Shown piece by piece: positions 9,026 to 17,185 of a stretch of DNA of 64,000 nt. Position 1 is the stretch's first letter; each line of letters opens with the position of its first letter. The notes under the pieces were generated by a model. That model did not search any database and was not told where the DNA came from. It saw nothing but the letters and a program-made list of their open reading frames with translations. A program made the position numbers and the translations under genes. Source of the DNA: Psychrobacillus faecigallinarum (GTDB lineage: Bacteria; Bacillota; Bacilli; Bacillales_A; Planococcaceae); contig NZ_JACSQO010000009.1 in NCBI RefSeq assembly GCF_014836595.1, forward strand, positions 62,001-126,000. The letters are read 5' to 3'.

Positions 9026-9061
9026 ATAATGAGCTTGGAAAGATCTTTCCAAGCTCATTAT
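9026..9061. terminator. 36-bp perfect palindrome, probable terminator
   Basis: The two 18-base arms (TAATGAGCTTGGAAAGA and its complement, plus one flanking pair) meet with no spacer at AGATCT. TTATTATT follows. It would form a long stem in RNA and lies downstream of the acetyltransferase. Confidence 0.7.
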
Positions 9062-9128
9062 TATTAGTACTTTTAGAATTTTGGTATTTAGAATACTAAA
9101 TTTTCAACAAGAAAGGAGAAATAGTAAA

Positions 9129-9173
9129 ATGATTTTCGCTCTAGGCGAATGTGTTCAGAGGGAGAGCAATTAG
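9129..9173 (+). other. possible 14-residue leader ORF
   Basis: ATG at 9129 follows AAAGGAG with 10 bases of spacing and opens MIFALGECVQRESN before TAG. The ribosome binding site is as good as those of the neighbouring real genes, but no same-strand gene follows for more than 1.5 kb. It may be a relic, a micro-protein, or chance. Confidence 0.2.
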
Positions 9174-9261
9174 CTAATCCATTATCCTAGCTTGGAGTCT
9201 TGTTTGTGAGTGCTCATTTGTCTCTCTTAACCCACATGAGTTACACTCACGTATGAGTTAG

Positions 9262-10314
9262 TCAAACTTCTTGCTTTTCCCTCTTAAATTTCTCTACTAG
9301 AGGCATTACCTGTTCTGCGAAACGCTTCATTTCCCTATGTTGAGGAGAAAATTGGAGAATTAATAAGTTTACGCCTATTTCCTCAAAGGCAATAATTTTC
9401 TTAGCAAGTTGTTCAGGAGTTCCTATTAGGTCTGGTCGCAATCCTCGGTTAGATACAGAGTAATCCTTGAGCTGTACTTCAACGTTAAGATGAGACTTGC
9501 TAACAAAATCCTTGTAACCCTCATAACCCGCAGACCCTTCTTTTACTTCTGTGATACGAGCAAGCTCCTGTTGTACTTCCTCCTCAGTATCTCGACAAAT
9601 AACATAAGCAGACATACCAAATGATTCTAAAGGTTTATCACCAAGCTGTTGGCGTCTTTTTTTCATGTCCTCAATCTTTTCAGCGACTTCCTCTACTGTG
9701 CCCCCATGCATTACATAGGAATCACACGTTTTAGCAATTGTTTGCTTTCCAGTTTCGCTTTCTCCTCCGGCATATAAGGGAATATGCTGTTTCGTTGGCT
9801 TGGGTGATAAATAAGTATTTTCGTACTGATAAAAATGGCCTCTATAGGTAAAAGGGTTTTCCTTCCATAATCCTTTTAAAACAGCTATAAATTCCTCAGT
9901 TCGGGCATAGCGTTCATCATGTGCCGTGAAAATTCCTCCATATTGCTTAGCTTCACCCTCCCACCATGCAGATACAACATTAAGTGAAAAACGTCCACCG
10001 CTTATCTGATCAATATTAGTGGCAGCTTTGGCTGTTAAAGCAGGATTATGAAAGCCAGGTCGGATGGCAGTCAAAATTTCTAGACGTTTAGTTACCGCTG
10101 CAATAGCTGCTGCAGTTGACCACGCATCTAAGGAAGGGGATTCAATCCCTTTAATATCATTTAGATTTAACTCAGCTATTAGTGTTAAGTCATAGCCTAA
10201 AAATTCCGCTTGTTGTGCTAAGTCTTTGACATATTCAAATGTTGCCGGCATTTCTTCATCTTGTACATTACGTAACCATCCACCGAATACAGGTAACCAA
10301 AAGCCATATCTCAT
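9262..10314 (-). CDS. LLM-class flavin-dependent monooxygenase
   Basis: A 350-residue bacterial-luciferase-fold enzyme related to the alkanesulfonate and dimethylsulfone monooxygenases (SsuD/SfnG group). It would use reduced FMN and oxygen, with the flavin supplied by a separate reductase not seen here. Typical parts are MRYGFWLPVFGGW at the start, TAIRPGFHNPALTAKAATNIDQISGGRFSLNVVSAWW in the middle (the loop shared with SsuD), the AGGESETGKQTIAK phosphate-binding region and LRPDLIGTPEQLAKKI near the end. These suggest a sulfonate or sulfone substrate and a role in sulfur scavenging. It is a single gene with no sulfonate transporter beside it, so the substrate remains open. Confidence 0.82.
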   Translation of the reverse strand: MRYGFWLPVFGGWLRNVQDEEMPATFEYVKDLAQQAEFLGYDLTLIAELNLNDIKGIESPSLDAWSTAAAIAAVTKRLEILTAIRPGFHNPALTAKAATNIDQISGGRFSLNVVSAWWEGEAKQYGGIFTAHDERYARTEEFIAVLKGLWKENPFTYRGHFYQYENTYLSPKPTKQHIPLYAGGESETGKQTIAKTCDSYVMHGGTVEEVAEKIEDMKKRRQQLGDKPLESFGMSAYVICRDTEEEVQQELARITEVKEGSAGYEGYKDFVSKSHLNVEVQLKDYSVSNRGLRPDLIGTPEQLAKKIIAFEEIGVNLLILQFSPQHREMKRFAEQVMPLVEKFKREKQEV

Positions 10315-10456
10315 TTAATATCCAACCCTTCTTTAAATATTGTTAATTCAGAAAATTGTTAATATCATTAATCCTAGCATATTGCTTGGTTATAAACAAT
10401 AATTCATTTCACTAAAGCGTTAAAATGATTAATTAGTTTCAGAGATCAAAGAACGC

Positions 10457-10492
10457 AAAAAAACCAGCTAGAAAGGGGAGTTTCTAGCTGGT
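10457..10492 (-). terminator. terminator of yhfH
   Basis: On the minus strand ACCAGCTAGAAA and TTTCTAGCTGGT form a perfect 12-base stem around a six-base loop, followed by a T tract. It ends the small YhfH gene. Confidence 0.9.
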
Positions 10493-10504
10493 AAATAAAT
10501 AAAA

Positions 10505-10630
10505 TTATAAGTTGTTGCATTTATCACAGTGGTTCCCATAGCATTCATGTTGCTCTTCAATTGGCTCGCCGCATGTAGCGCATTTCTTTTTGGGCAGGTT
10601 ACGGAAAAATTCTAATACGTTTTCTAACAT
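10505..10630 (-). CDS. yhfH: YhfH family small zinc-ribbon-like protein
   Basis: A 41-residue protein. The start at 10630 follows GGAGGTGGAATTTAT and gives MLENVLEFFRNLPKKKCATC; the longer upstream frame lacks support. Two cysteine pairs (CATC and CDKC) with intervening Cys and His residues (EQHECYGNHC) suggest a small zinc-binding fold. It matches the YhfH family, whose function is unknown. The gene is divergent from lplJ (yhfJ), and the two are near neighbours in B. subtilis as well. A good terminator follows. Confidence 0.85.
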   Translation of the reverse strand: MLENVLEFFRNLPKKKCATCGEPIEEQHECYGNHCDKCNNL

Positions 10631-10752
10631 ATAAATTCCACCTCCATCTGTTATATAACTGTTTGAATTGAATTCATTGTAATATAACACAGAATGTTTT
10701 GTCAACAAATTCCCTTGAATTTTGTTAAAATAGGAATAAAGGAGTGATAATG

Positions 10753-11745
10753 ATGTATTTTATTGATAATAAAGGAATTACAGATCCACGCATCAACCTG
10801 GCGATTGAAGAGTATGCCTTAAATACAATGGATGTAGAGAAGGATTCATTTCTTCTTTTTTACATAAATCAGCCATCGATCATCATTGGTAGAAACCAAA
10901 ATACAATCGAAGAAATTAATACAGATTTTGTTGAACAAAACGGTATAATTCCAGTACGTCGACTTTCTGGAGGAGGAGCAGTTTACCACGATCTTGGAAA
11001 TTTGAATTTTAGCTTCTTAACAAAGGATGATGGAGACAGCTTCCGTAACTTTAAAAAGTTCACACAACCCGTTGTAGATGCTCTAAAAAAGATGGGTGTA
11101 GACGCAGAACTTTCAGGTAGAAATGACATCTTAGCTGAGGGGAAAAAAATCTCCGGTAATGCTCAATTCTCCACCCGTGGTAGAATGTTCAGCCATGGAA
11201 CATTAATGTTTGATACAGAGATTGATGCTGTTGTATCAGCACTAAAAGTAAAAAAAGAAAAAATTGAATCTAAAGGGATTAAATCAATTCGCAGCCGCGT
11301 TACAAATATTGTTGATTTATTAGATGAACCGATGACAGTAGAGGAGTTCCGTTTAGCAATACTTTCTTCTATTTTTGGTGGAGAGGACAAAGTTCAATAC
11401 TGGGAATTAACCGAAGAGGACTGGGCTAATATCCATAAGCTATCTGAGGAAAGATATCAAAAATGGGAATGGAACTATGGTAAATCACCGAAGTTTAATA
11501 TCCAGCATTCCCACCGATTCCCTACAGGCAGCGTAGACGTTCGTTTAGAAGTGAACAAGGGAGTTATAGAAGAGGTTAAATTCTTCGGCGACTTCTTTGG
11601 AGTAGGAGAAGTAGAAGAGGTAGAGGTTTTACTAGTAGGAAAAAATTACAGCAAAGAAGCAATTGAACAAGCATTAGAGTCTGTAGACGTACCTAAATAT
11701 TTTGGTGGGATTACCAAGGAAGAGTTAGTTCATCTTATATATTGA
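10753..11745 (+). CDS. lplJ: lipoate-protein ligase LplJ
   Basis: A 330-residue ligase that activates free lipoate with ATP and attaches it to lipoyl domains such as GcvH and the E2 subunits. The lipoate-binding motif VRRLSGGGAVYHDLGNLNFSF lies at residues about 70-90 and the catalytic-loop segment GRNDILAEGKKISGNAQF at about 133-150; the rest matches the bacterial LplA domain plus the C-terminal accessory domain. Of three possible starts (GTG 10744, ATG 10750, ATG 10753), the last fits known N-termini (MYFIDNKGITDPRINLAIEEY) and is 8 bases from GGAG. A terminator at 11783-11822 ends the unit. Confidence 0.95.
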   Translation: MYFIDNKGITDPRINLAIEEYALNTMDVEKDSFLLFYINQPSIIIGRNQNTIEEINTDFVEQNGIIPVRRLSGGGAVYHDLGNLNFSFLTKDDGDSFRNFKKFTQPVVDALKKMGVDAELSGRNDILAEGKKISGNAQFSTRGRMFSHGTLMFDTEIDAVVSALKVKKEKIESKGIKSIRSRVTNIVDLLDEPMTVEEFRLAILSSIFGGEDKVQYWELTEEDWANIHKLSEERYQKWEWNYGKSPKFNIQHSHRFPTGSVDVRLEVNKGVIEEVKFFGDFFGVGEVEEVEVLLVGKNYSKEAIEQALESVDVPKYFGGITKEELVHLIY

Positions 11746-11782
11746 TTATGTAGCTTGAAAAATATCGATTAGTTTTAAGGGG

Positions 11783-11822
11783 AAAGCAGTCTATATCTGA
11801 CATGAAATAGACTGCTTTTTTT
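11783..11822 (+). terminator. terminator of lplJ
   Basis: AAAGCAGTCTAT pairs perfectly with ATAGACTGCTTT around a 12-base loop and is followed by a T tract. The 21-bp repeat array begins immediately after it. Confidence 0.9.
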
Positions 11823-12246
11823 GGTACACTTTGAATCATCTCTGCAACAGTTCCGAGATTTCCCGCAACACTTCACCCCTTTAGCGCAACACTTTGCACC
11901 CTCTCCGCAACAGTTCTGAGATTTCCCGCAACACTTTTCGTAAACGCACATTTTGAGCTATCTCTGCAACAGTTCCGAGGTTTCCCGCAACACTTTTCTT
12001 ACCCGCAACACTTCGAACCATCACTGCAACACTTCACCCCTTTAGCGCAACACTTTGCACCCTCTCTGCAACAGTTCTGAGATTTCTCGCAACACTTCTC
12101 CTCTTTAGCGCAACACTTTGAGCTATCTCTGCAACAGTTCCGAGATTTCCCGCAACACTTCGAATCATCTCTGCAACAGTTCCTAGATTTCTCGCAACAC
12201 TTTTCGTACCCGCAACACCTGACTAATTCTCAGCAACATTTCTCCC
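11823..12246. repeat. 21-bp period GCAACACTT repeat array 1
   Basis: About twenty units, each starting with GCAACA(C/G)TT or a near match. Most are exactly 21 bases long (for example GCAACACTTCACCCCTTTAG plus C); a few are 18. Three unit types recur: GCAACAGTTCCGAGATTTCCC-like, GCAACACTTCACCCCTTTAGC-like and GCAACACTTTGCACCCTCTCC-like, often in the same order, which shows larger duplicated blocks. All units point the same way. The array fills most of the gap between lplJ and the DUF3006 gene. A second array lies at 26908-27190. There is no evidence that it is translated. Confidence 0.9.
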
Positions 12247-12339
12247 CGAATAACGATGCATCTATCGTAATGAAATTAACATATAAAAATATTTCATTTC
12301 TCTTAACAGGAGTTGCAGATACTCAGGGAGTGAAGGTAA

Positions 12340-12591
12340 GTGAGCTCAAATAAAAAATATACACTTGATCGAATTGAAGAAGGTATGTACGTTTTTTGGG
12401 AATCACCAGAGGAAATGAATCAACTGGTTCTGCCAACTACTACTTTTGATGTCACCGTAGAAGAAGGAGATATTGTCTGTATCACCTTTGATGGCATCAA
12501 ATATCACTTGGAAGTTTTCAAGGAAGAAACATTAGAAAAGCATAAAAAAGTAAGTGCTTTATTAGAGAAACTAAAAAATAAAAGTAATTAA
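12340..12591 (+). CDS. DUF3006 domain protein
   Basis: An 83-residue acidic cytoplasmic protein with the pattern of DUF3006: YTLDRIEEGMYVFWES, then a central VTVEEGDIVCITFDG strand region, then a charged C-terminal helix. The function of the domain is unknown. In many Firmicutes it lies directly behind a gene for a ComEC-like metallo-beta-lactamase protein; that partner is missing here, and the gene sits alone between a repeat array and a terminator. The start is GTG at 12340 (GGGAGTGAAGGTAA upstream). Confidence 0.8.
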   Translation: MSSNKKYTLDRIEEGMYVFWESPEEMNQLVLPTTTFDVTVEEGDIVCITFDGIKYHLEVFKEETLEKHKKVSALLEKLKNKSN

Positions 12592-12593
12592 AC

Positions 12594-12626
12594 AAATCCC
12601 ATTCCAATTTGGAATGGGATTTTGGA
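12594..12626. terminator. terminator after the DUF3006 gene, possibly bidirectional
   Basis: AAATCCCATTCCAA and its complement form a near loop-free 14-base stem, followed by GGATTTT on the plus strand and TTTGTTT on the minus strand. It could also serve the convergent nadR-like gene. Confidence 0.7.
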
Positions 12627-12662
12627 TTTTACTTATTGTAAGAAGACTTTAGAGCTCTATGG

Positions 12663-13742
12663 TCATAACTTCAAAGAATTATTTACGATTTCTATACATT
12701 TCTGCAGGCGTTCTGTACGATTTTGTTCATCCACTATATGCAGGGTTATACCATAATCACGAAACAAAGCTTTTAAATAATCATTATCTCTTAATCTCAT
12801 TTCTTCTTCCACAGGCAATCTCGTTCCATCCATTTCATAATCATTATGAGGCTCTAAGTATATATAAGTGTCAATTTGATTGACCTTATTTTTAATCATT
12901 TCCTCTAATACTGTGCTTTTTTCACCAAGTCCTTTCATCCGAAAAAATTGTGTATAAGTTTCCTCGGTATCGATGAATAGTACTTTATTGGAGGTTGGTA
13001 TGGCTTGTTGTATAGCATGGCTATGTCCAAATGCAATTTGATGAAAATCCTCTGGCATATCAATATCGAAGCAACCGTTAATGTCATCGTAGAAAGTTCT
13101 ACCATATTCTTCTATAAAGTTCGTAAGATAATGAGCAGCGAGCAGCTTGGTCATAGTGGATTTTCCGGTAGATTCTATTCCACATAAACAAATCCTTTTC
13201 ACATACGATTCTCTCACAGCAGAAGGGAGCATATCCCAATATGAATAGACACCACTTGCTCTTATTTCTGTTGCTGAAATAGGAAACGGACTATTATTGC
13301 GGTCGAAAATAATATGCTGGCTAGCTGGAAAGTACTTGTTAAAGTATGTGTCATATTCTTGTTCGCTGCTAAACACATAATCTAGCCTTCCTCCAAGCTT
13401 TTGAAGCAAACTATCATTGGCTTGCTTAACTAAAGGGTCTGTCATATGATCAGGTGAGCGTCGTTCATAGTGAGATAACACTCGAACATTGGGCAAATTC
13501 TTAGTAGCTTTTGTTACCCAGCGCTCTCTTAGTCGGGAAGATACCCATTTAAATTTACTATGTTGGCAAAGCTTTTGCTCATACCCTTCATCATAACCAA
13601 CTACCACGAACAGCACATCTACCATAGATGCTGCCTTAATAATGCAGCTTAGATGGCCCATGTGAAAAGGGAGGAACTTGCCTCCGTAATAGCCAAACGT
13701 TAAATTTGGATCATACTCACTAATTTGAATGCCGTAATTCAT
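12663..13742 (-). CDS. nadR: NadR-like NMN adenylyltransferase and nicotinamide riboside kinase
   Basis: A 359-residue two-domain cytoplasmic enzyme. Residues about 10-165 form a nucleotidyltransferase domain with the GGKFLPFHMGHL motif (HxGH type) and the ISATEIR motif. Residues about 180-355 form a P-loop kinase domain with GIESTGKST and the Walker B-like VLFIDTEETYT. Together these should phosphorylate nicotinamide riboside and convert NMN to NAD. Unlike enterobacterial NadR there is no N-terminal DNA-binding domain, so it should not act as a repressor. It overlaps pnuC by 23 bases and is translated after it, so uptake and use of the vitamin are made as one unit. Confidence 0.9.
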   Translation of the reverse strand: MNYGIQISEYDPNLTFGYYGGKFLPFHMGHLSCIIKAASMVDVLFVVVGYDEGYEQKLCQHSKFKWVSSRLRERWVTKATKNLPNVRVLSHYERRSPDHMTDPLVKQANDSLLQKLGGRLDYVFSSEQEYDTYFNKYFPASQHIIFDRNNSPFPISATEIRASGVYSYWDMLPSAVRESYVKRICLCGIESTGKSTMTKLLAAHYLTNFIEEYGRTFYDDINGCFDIDMPEDFHQIAFGHSHAIQQAIPTSNKVLFIDTEETYTQFFRMKGLGEKSTVLEEMIKNKVNQIDTYIYLEPHNDYEMDGTRLPVEEEMRLRDNDYLKALFRDYGITLHIVDEQNRTERLQKCIEIVNNSLKL

Positions 13743-14442
13743 AAGCTTCTCCTTGTATATTATGCTGTTGCTTGTGCATTTTCAGCCAGTTTACATACCC
13801 ATAAATGGAGTTAACTAAAAATGCTGACCACATAACAAGCATAGCCCAGTCATTACCACCAGTTTGTAATAACACAATAACCCATAACACAATGGTCAAT
13901 CCATTTACCATAATCCATAAAACCCATTGCTCAGCAAAGCGTTTAAGCATCAAAATCTGAGCGATAACAGATAACACGACTGCTGCTGAATCCAAACGTA
14001 CCTGTTGTCCGCCAATAGCATTTAGTAGGTACGCATATGCGATGGAACCTACTACGGCAGTCCCAATTACATATATCCAACCTTTTTGGTCGAGCCTTTT
14101 AACAGATACATCCTCCCCAATCGTCTGAACCTTTGTTAAATTCTTCTTCCACAAATAGATTCCGATAAACTGTATTGGAAAATAGAACAGCGTATTTAGC
14201 ATAGACTCCCCATACAATCCGTACGTATAAGCAATATAAGCATAGCTCGAAGTTTGAACAATACCAAAATAATAATTACTGATTTTCCCTTTTGCGACTA
14301 ATACAACGCAAAGCATACCTGTAATAGAGCTTATAAATCCTAATAACGAGTCTTTGAAAGCGAAAAAAAGATAAATATTTACTAAAGTAAATACACCCAA
14401 CCAAACTTTTTCAAACAAAGTCCAGTCCTTGAACATTCCCAT
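13720..14442 (-). CDS. pnuC: nicotinamide riboside transporter PnuC
   Basis: A 240-residue membrane protein with about seven hydrophobic segments, of the PnuC/SWEET-like fold. Family features are the GKISNYYFGIVQTSSYAYIAY stretch and the conserved tryptophans in WKKNL and VLWVIVLL. It imports nicotinamide riboside by facilitated diffusion; trapping by the downstream kinase drives uptake. The start at 14442 (MGMFKDWTLFEKVW) follows AAGGAAGAGCGTG; the frame extends 13 codons further without a ribosome binding site. It is the first gene of the pnuC-nadR pair and is divergent from the bceR-like gene. I see no NAD riboswitch in the short leader. Confidence 0.9.
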   Translation of the reverse strand: MGMFKDWTLFEKVWLGVFTLVNIYLFFAFKDSLLGFISSITGMLCVVLVAKGKISNYYFGIVQTSSYAYIAYTYGLYGESMLNTLFYFPIQFIGIYLWKKNLTKVQTIGEDVSVKRLDQKGWIYVIGTAVVGSIAYAYLLNAIGGQQVRLDSAAVVLSVIAQILMLKRFAEQWVLWIMVNGLTIVLWVIVLLQTGGNDWAMLVMWSAFLVNSIYGYVNWLKMHKQQHNIQGEAYELRHSN

Positions 14443-14664
14443 CACGCTCTTCCTTTTTAAATTTATAGAACAATAAAACAATAATTTATTTTGGAAATAA
14501 ATTCAATATGCATACTAAAATGAAAATATTTGGGAGCAATACTAAAGACATTTATAGCTTGTAAAAGAAGAATATTATTATTGTATGAAATATTAGAGTG
14601 TATAAAGAATAATAAAGGTATTTTTGATATGATAAAGACAGAAAGATATAGGAGGAGGATTCCT

Positions 14665-15369
14665 GTGGAAACACACCGCGTGCTAGTAGTTGAAGATGAC
14701 AAAAAAATTGCAGCTCTACTAGCTGATACTTTAAGAAAATACCACTATGAAGTGCATACAATAGAAGACTTTGATCAAATTTTGGAGGAGTTTACTGCCT
14801 TTAACCCTCACATCGTATTGCTGGATATAAACTTGCCATCCTATGACGGCTATTACTGGTGTCGTCAATTAAGACAGCTGACTACTTGCCCAATTATTTT
14901 TGTTTCTGCGAGATCTGGCGAGATGGATCAAATATTCGCTCTTGAAAATGGCGGTGATGATTTTATCACCAAACCTTTTCATTACGAAATCGTCCTAGCA
15001 AAGATAAAAAGTCACTTAAGAAGAACCTATGGTGAATATGCAACAAAACAAGAGGAAAGAGTAGTTAAGACAGGTAAGCTACAGTTGTTTTTGGAGCGCA
15101 TGGAGCTACATATTGGAAACGAAGAAATTCCTTTACAAAAGAAGGAATGTACGATATTAGATTTACTTATCAGAAATCATCCAAAGGTCGTAACACGGGA
15201 ACAGCTTCTGGAGGAACTATGGGACGATCAATCATTTGTGGATGAAAATACGCTGAATGTGAATATGACACGTGTTCGAAAAAAGCTAGCGGATTATCAT
15301 GTTATTTCTACGATTGAAACTGTACGAGGAGCAGGTTATCGCTTAAACCTAAGTTCGGAGGAATCATAA
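14665..15369 (+). CDS. bceR: BceR-like response regulator
   Basis: A 234-residue OmpR-family regulator. The receiver domain is at residues 1-120 with LVVEDDKK at the start, the phosphoacceptor Asp in HIVLLDINLP and the conserved Lys in DDFITKPFH. The winged-helix domain is at about 135-230 (ILDLLIRNHPKVVTREQLLEELW, then VRGAGYRL). Wording such as GYYWCRQLRQLTTCPIIFVSAR and the FHYEIVLAKIKSHLRR linker is typical of the BceR group. The start is GTG at 14665 behind AGGAGGAGGATTCCT; the longer frame from 14530 adds 45 residues with no ribosome binding site. It is followed after one base by the kinase gene. Confidence 0.9.
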   Translation: METHRVLVVEDDKKIAALLADTLRKYHYEVHTIEDFDQILEEFTAFNPHIVLLDINLPSYDGYYWCRQLRQLTTCPIIFVSARSGEMDQIFALENGGDDFITKPFHYEIVLAKIKSHLRRTYGEYATKQEERVVKTGKLQLFLERMELHIGNEEIPLQKKECTILDLLIRNHPKVVTREQLLEELWDDQSFVDENTLNVNMTRVRKKLADYHVISTIETVRGAGYRLNLSSEES

Positions 15370-15370
15370 G

Positions 15371-16396
15371 ATGTTTCGTTTATTTATAAGAGAGCATTCC
15401 ATCTTTATTATATTTCAGTTTTTTCTTGTGCTATTTATTATGCTCCTCTACTGGTTGGACGGCTTTCGCAACATAGATACTGCAGTTTATTCCATTGTTA
15501 TTAGTACAATCCTTACACTAACCTTTTTAGGGACCCTTTTTGTAAAAAGGATGTCTTTTTATAAAAAGATTCTCTCTGTTCCCAACAAAATTGAGGTTGT
15601 CCTACAAAAAGAAGCTCATTCACCTGAGGTAAAGCAGGTTGAAATCTATTTACAGCATATTTATCGCTTGTACCAAAAAGAGGTCCAGCTCCTTTACGCT
15701 ACTCAAAATAGACATCTGCAATTTATGAACAGTTGGGTGCATCAAATGAAAACCCCAATTTCAGTATTAGAAATGATGAGCCAAAATGGAGAGCAGGTAG
15801 ATTCAAAAAGTGTTCTAGAAGAGACCGACCGGTTGAAGCGTGGATTAGAAGCGGTTCTCATGAATGCCAGACTAGACACATTTGAAGAGGATATGCATAT
15901 CGAACAGGTTAATTTGAAGGAAGTTGTGACAGAAGAGGTTTCTAAAAATAAACGATTATTTATTAGTCATCGTGTTTATCCTGTCATTGAAATGGACGAG
16001 AACTGTGTAATAGCGACAGATGCCAAATGGATTCGTTTCGTAGTGGCTCAATTTTTGACAAATGCCGTTAAATATACGATGAATGAAAATAAAAAAATAT
16101 TTTTTGAAACAACTATTGAAGACGACAAAGTAATACTGTGTGTAAGGGATGAAGGAATTGGCATACCGGCTTCAGACATTAAACGAGTAACCAAGGCTTT
16201 TTTTACTGGAGAAAATGGACGAAAAAGTGGAGAATCTACCGGTATGGGATTATATCTTGCGCAAGAAATTTGTAATCGTTTAGGCCATAAAATGAAAATT
16301 AACTCTAACGTAGGTGAAGGGACGACTGTTTCTATCCTGTTTGAAAAGCTAGAATCAATAGAAAGGACTGAAATGGATGTCGATATTAGTACTTGA
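15371..16396 (+). CDS. bceS: BceS-like intramembrane-sensing histidine kinase
   Basis: A 341-residue sensor kinase with two transmembrane helices (about 12-28 and 36-58) separated by only a few residues, so there is no extracellular sensor domain. The phosphoacceptor site is MNSWVHQMKTPISVLEMM near residue 120-137. The ATPase domain has the N box (FLTNAVKYTMNE), DEGIGIP, and GMGLYLAQEI. Kinases of this type do not sense the peptide antibiotic themselves but form a complex with the BceAB transporter and read its activity. The gene starts directly after bceR and overlaps the ATPase gene by 20 bases, so all four proteins come from one mRNA. Confidence 0.9.
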   Translation: MFRLFIREHSIFIIFQFFLVLFIMLLYWLDGFRNIDTAVYSIVISTILTLTFLGTLFVKRMSFYKKILSVPNKIEVVLQKEAHSPEVKQVEIYLQHIYRLYQKEVQLLYATQNRHLQFMNSWVHQMKTPISVLEMMSQNGEQVDSKSVLEETDRLKRGLEAVLMNARLDTFEEDMHIEQVNLKEVVTEEVSKNKRLFISHRVYPVIEMDENCVIATDAKWIRFVVAQFLTNAVKYTMNENKKIFFETTIEDDKVILCVRDEGIGIPASDIKRVTKAFFTGENGRKSGESTGMGLYLAQEICNRLGHKMKINSNVGEGTTVSILFEKLESIERTEMDVDIST

Positions 16397-17147
16397 TGAT
16401 ATAACAAAGGTTTATGAAGGGAAAGTGGCTCACCTCGCCATCAATCAGCTGAGCTTTGAAGTGGAAAAGGGAGAATTTCTTGCGGTAATGGGACCTTCAG
16501 GAAGCGGAAAAACCACACTACTCAATATAATATCCACCATTGATCGCCCTACTTCAGGTGACCTTCTTATTAATGGTTTAAATCCTTTAGAGCTTAACAA
16601 GGATGATTTATCTCTATTTAGAAGAAGACAGCTTGGCTTTGTATTTCAAAACTTTAATCTGCTCCCAGCGCTCACTGTGGAGGAAAATATGGTCTTGCCT
16701 TTAACATTGGATGGGCAGCCAGTGGAAAAAATGAAGGAGAAAGTAGAAAAAATTGCGGAATCACTAGACCTGATGAATATTCTGGAGAAGAGACCAGCCG
16801 AAATATCTGGTGGTCAAGCACAAAGAACTGCAATAGGTAGAGCTTTGATACATAGACCTTCTATTATTCTTGCTGATGAGCCTACAGGGAACTTAGATTC
16901 GAAAGCTGCACGAGACGTGTTAGAAGTATTGACACAGGTTAATAAACTGAGTGACACGACCATTATTATGGTGACACACGATCCAATAGCGGCAAGCTAC
17001 TGTGATCGAGTGTTGTTTATCAAGGACGGAGAATACTTCAATGAGATATACAAGGATGATCGTAGACAAACGTTCTTCCAAAGAATATTGAATGTTCTTT
17101 CTCTGTTAGGTGGAAACGTGAATGACCTGAATTCATTACGAATCTAA
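16377..17147 (+). CDS. bceA: BceA-like ABC transporter ATPase
   Basis: A 256-residue ATPase of the MacB/LolD-like group. Walker A GPSGSGKTT is near residue 38-46, the Q loop FVFQNFNLLP at about 86, the signature SGGQAQRTAIGRAL at about 142, and Walker B IILADEPTGNLDS at about 162, followed by the switch histidine MVTHDP. It powers the large permease encoded next. BceAB-type transporters protect against peptides such as bacitracin by freeing the lipid II-cycle target, and act as sensor for BceS. The ATG at 16377 lies inside the end of the kinase gene and follows AAAGGACTG. Confidence 0.92.
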   Translation: MSILVLDDITKVYEGKVAHLAINQLSFEVEKGEFLAVMGPSGSGKTTLLNIISTIDRPTSGDLLINGLNPLELNKDDLSLFRRRQLGFVFQNFNLLPALTVEENMVLPLTLDGQPVEKMKEKVEKIAESLDLMNILEKRPAEISGGQAQRTAIGRALIHRPSIILADEPTGNLDSKAARDVLEVLTQVNKLSDTTIIMVTHDPIAASYCDRVLFIKDGEYFNEIYKDDRRQTFFQRILNVLSLLGGNVNDLNSLRI

Positions 17148-17185
17148 TTTAAATTCTTGGAAATAAAAAATAGGTGGAAATGTAA

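Larger units (their letters stand above)
8897..9261. other. intergenic region with palindrome and micro-ORF
   Basis: 365 bases between the acetyltransferase and the convergent flavin monooxygenase. It contains a perfect 36-base palindrome (9026-9061) and a 14-codon reading frame with a strong ribosome binding site (9129-9173), both listed separately. A short repeat ACTCA-CGTA-TGAGT at 9244-9257 lies just past the monooxygenase stop. Confidence 0.5.

Noticed and set aside
11823..12246. CRISPR array
   Set aside because: The constant part is only about nine bases and the variable part 12 bases, spacers repeat among units, and there are no cas genes. The period of 21 is far shorter than CRISPR.
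13720..14442. NAD-sensing riboswitch before pnuC
   Set aside because: The space to the divergent gene is short and AT-rich with no stable structured element visible.
14463..14761. Minus-strand reading frames opposite the start of the bceR-like gene
   Set aside because: They overlap the promoter region and the true gene, have low-complexity hydrophobic translations and no ribosome binding sites.
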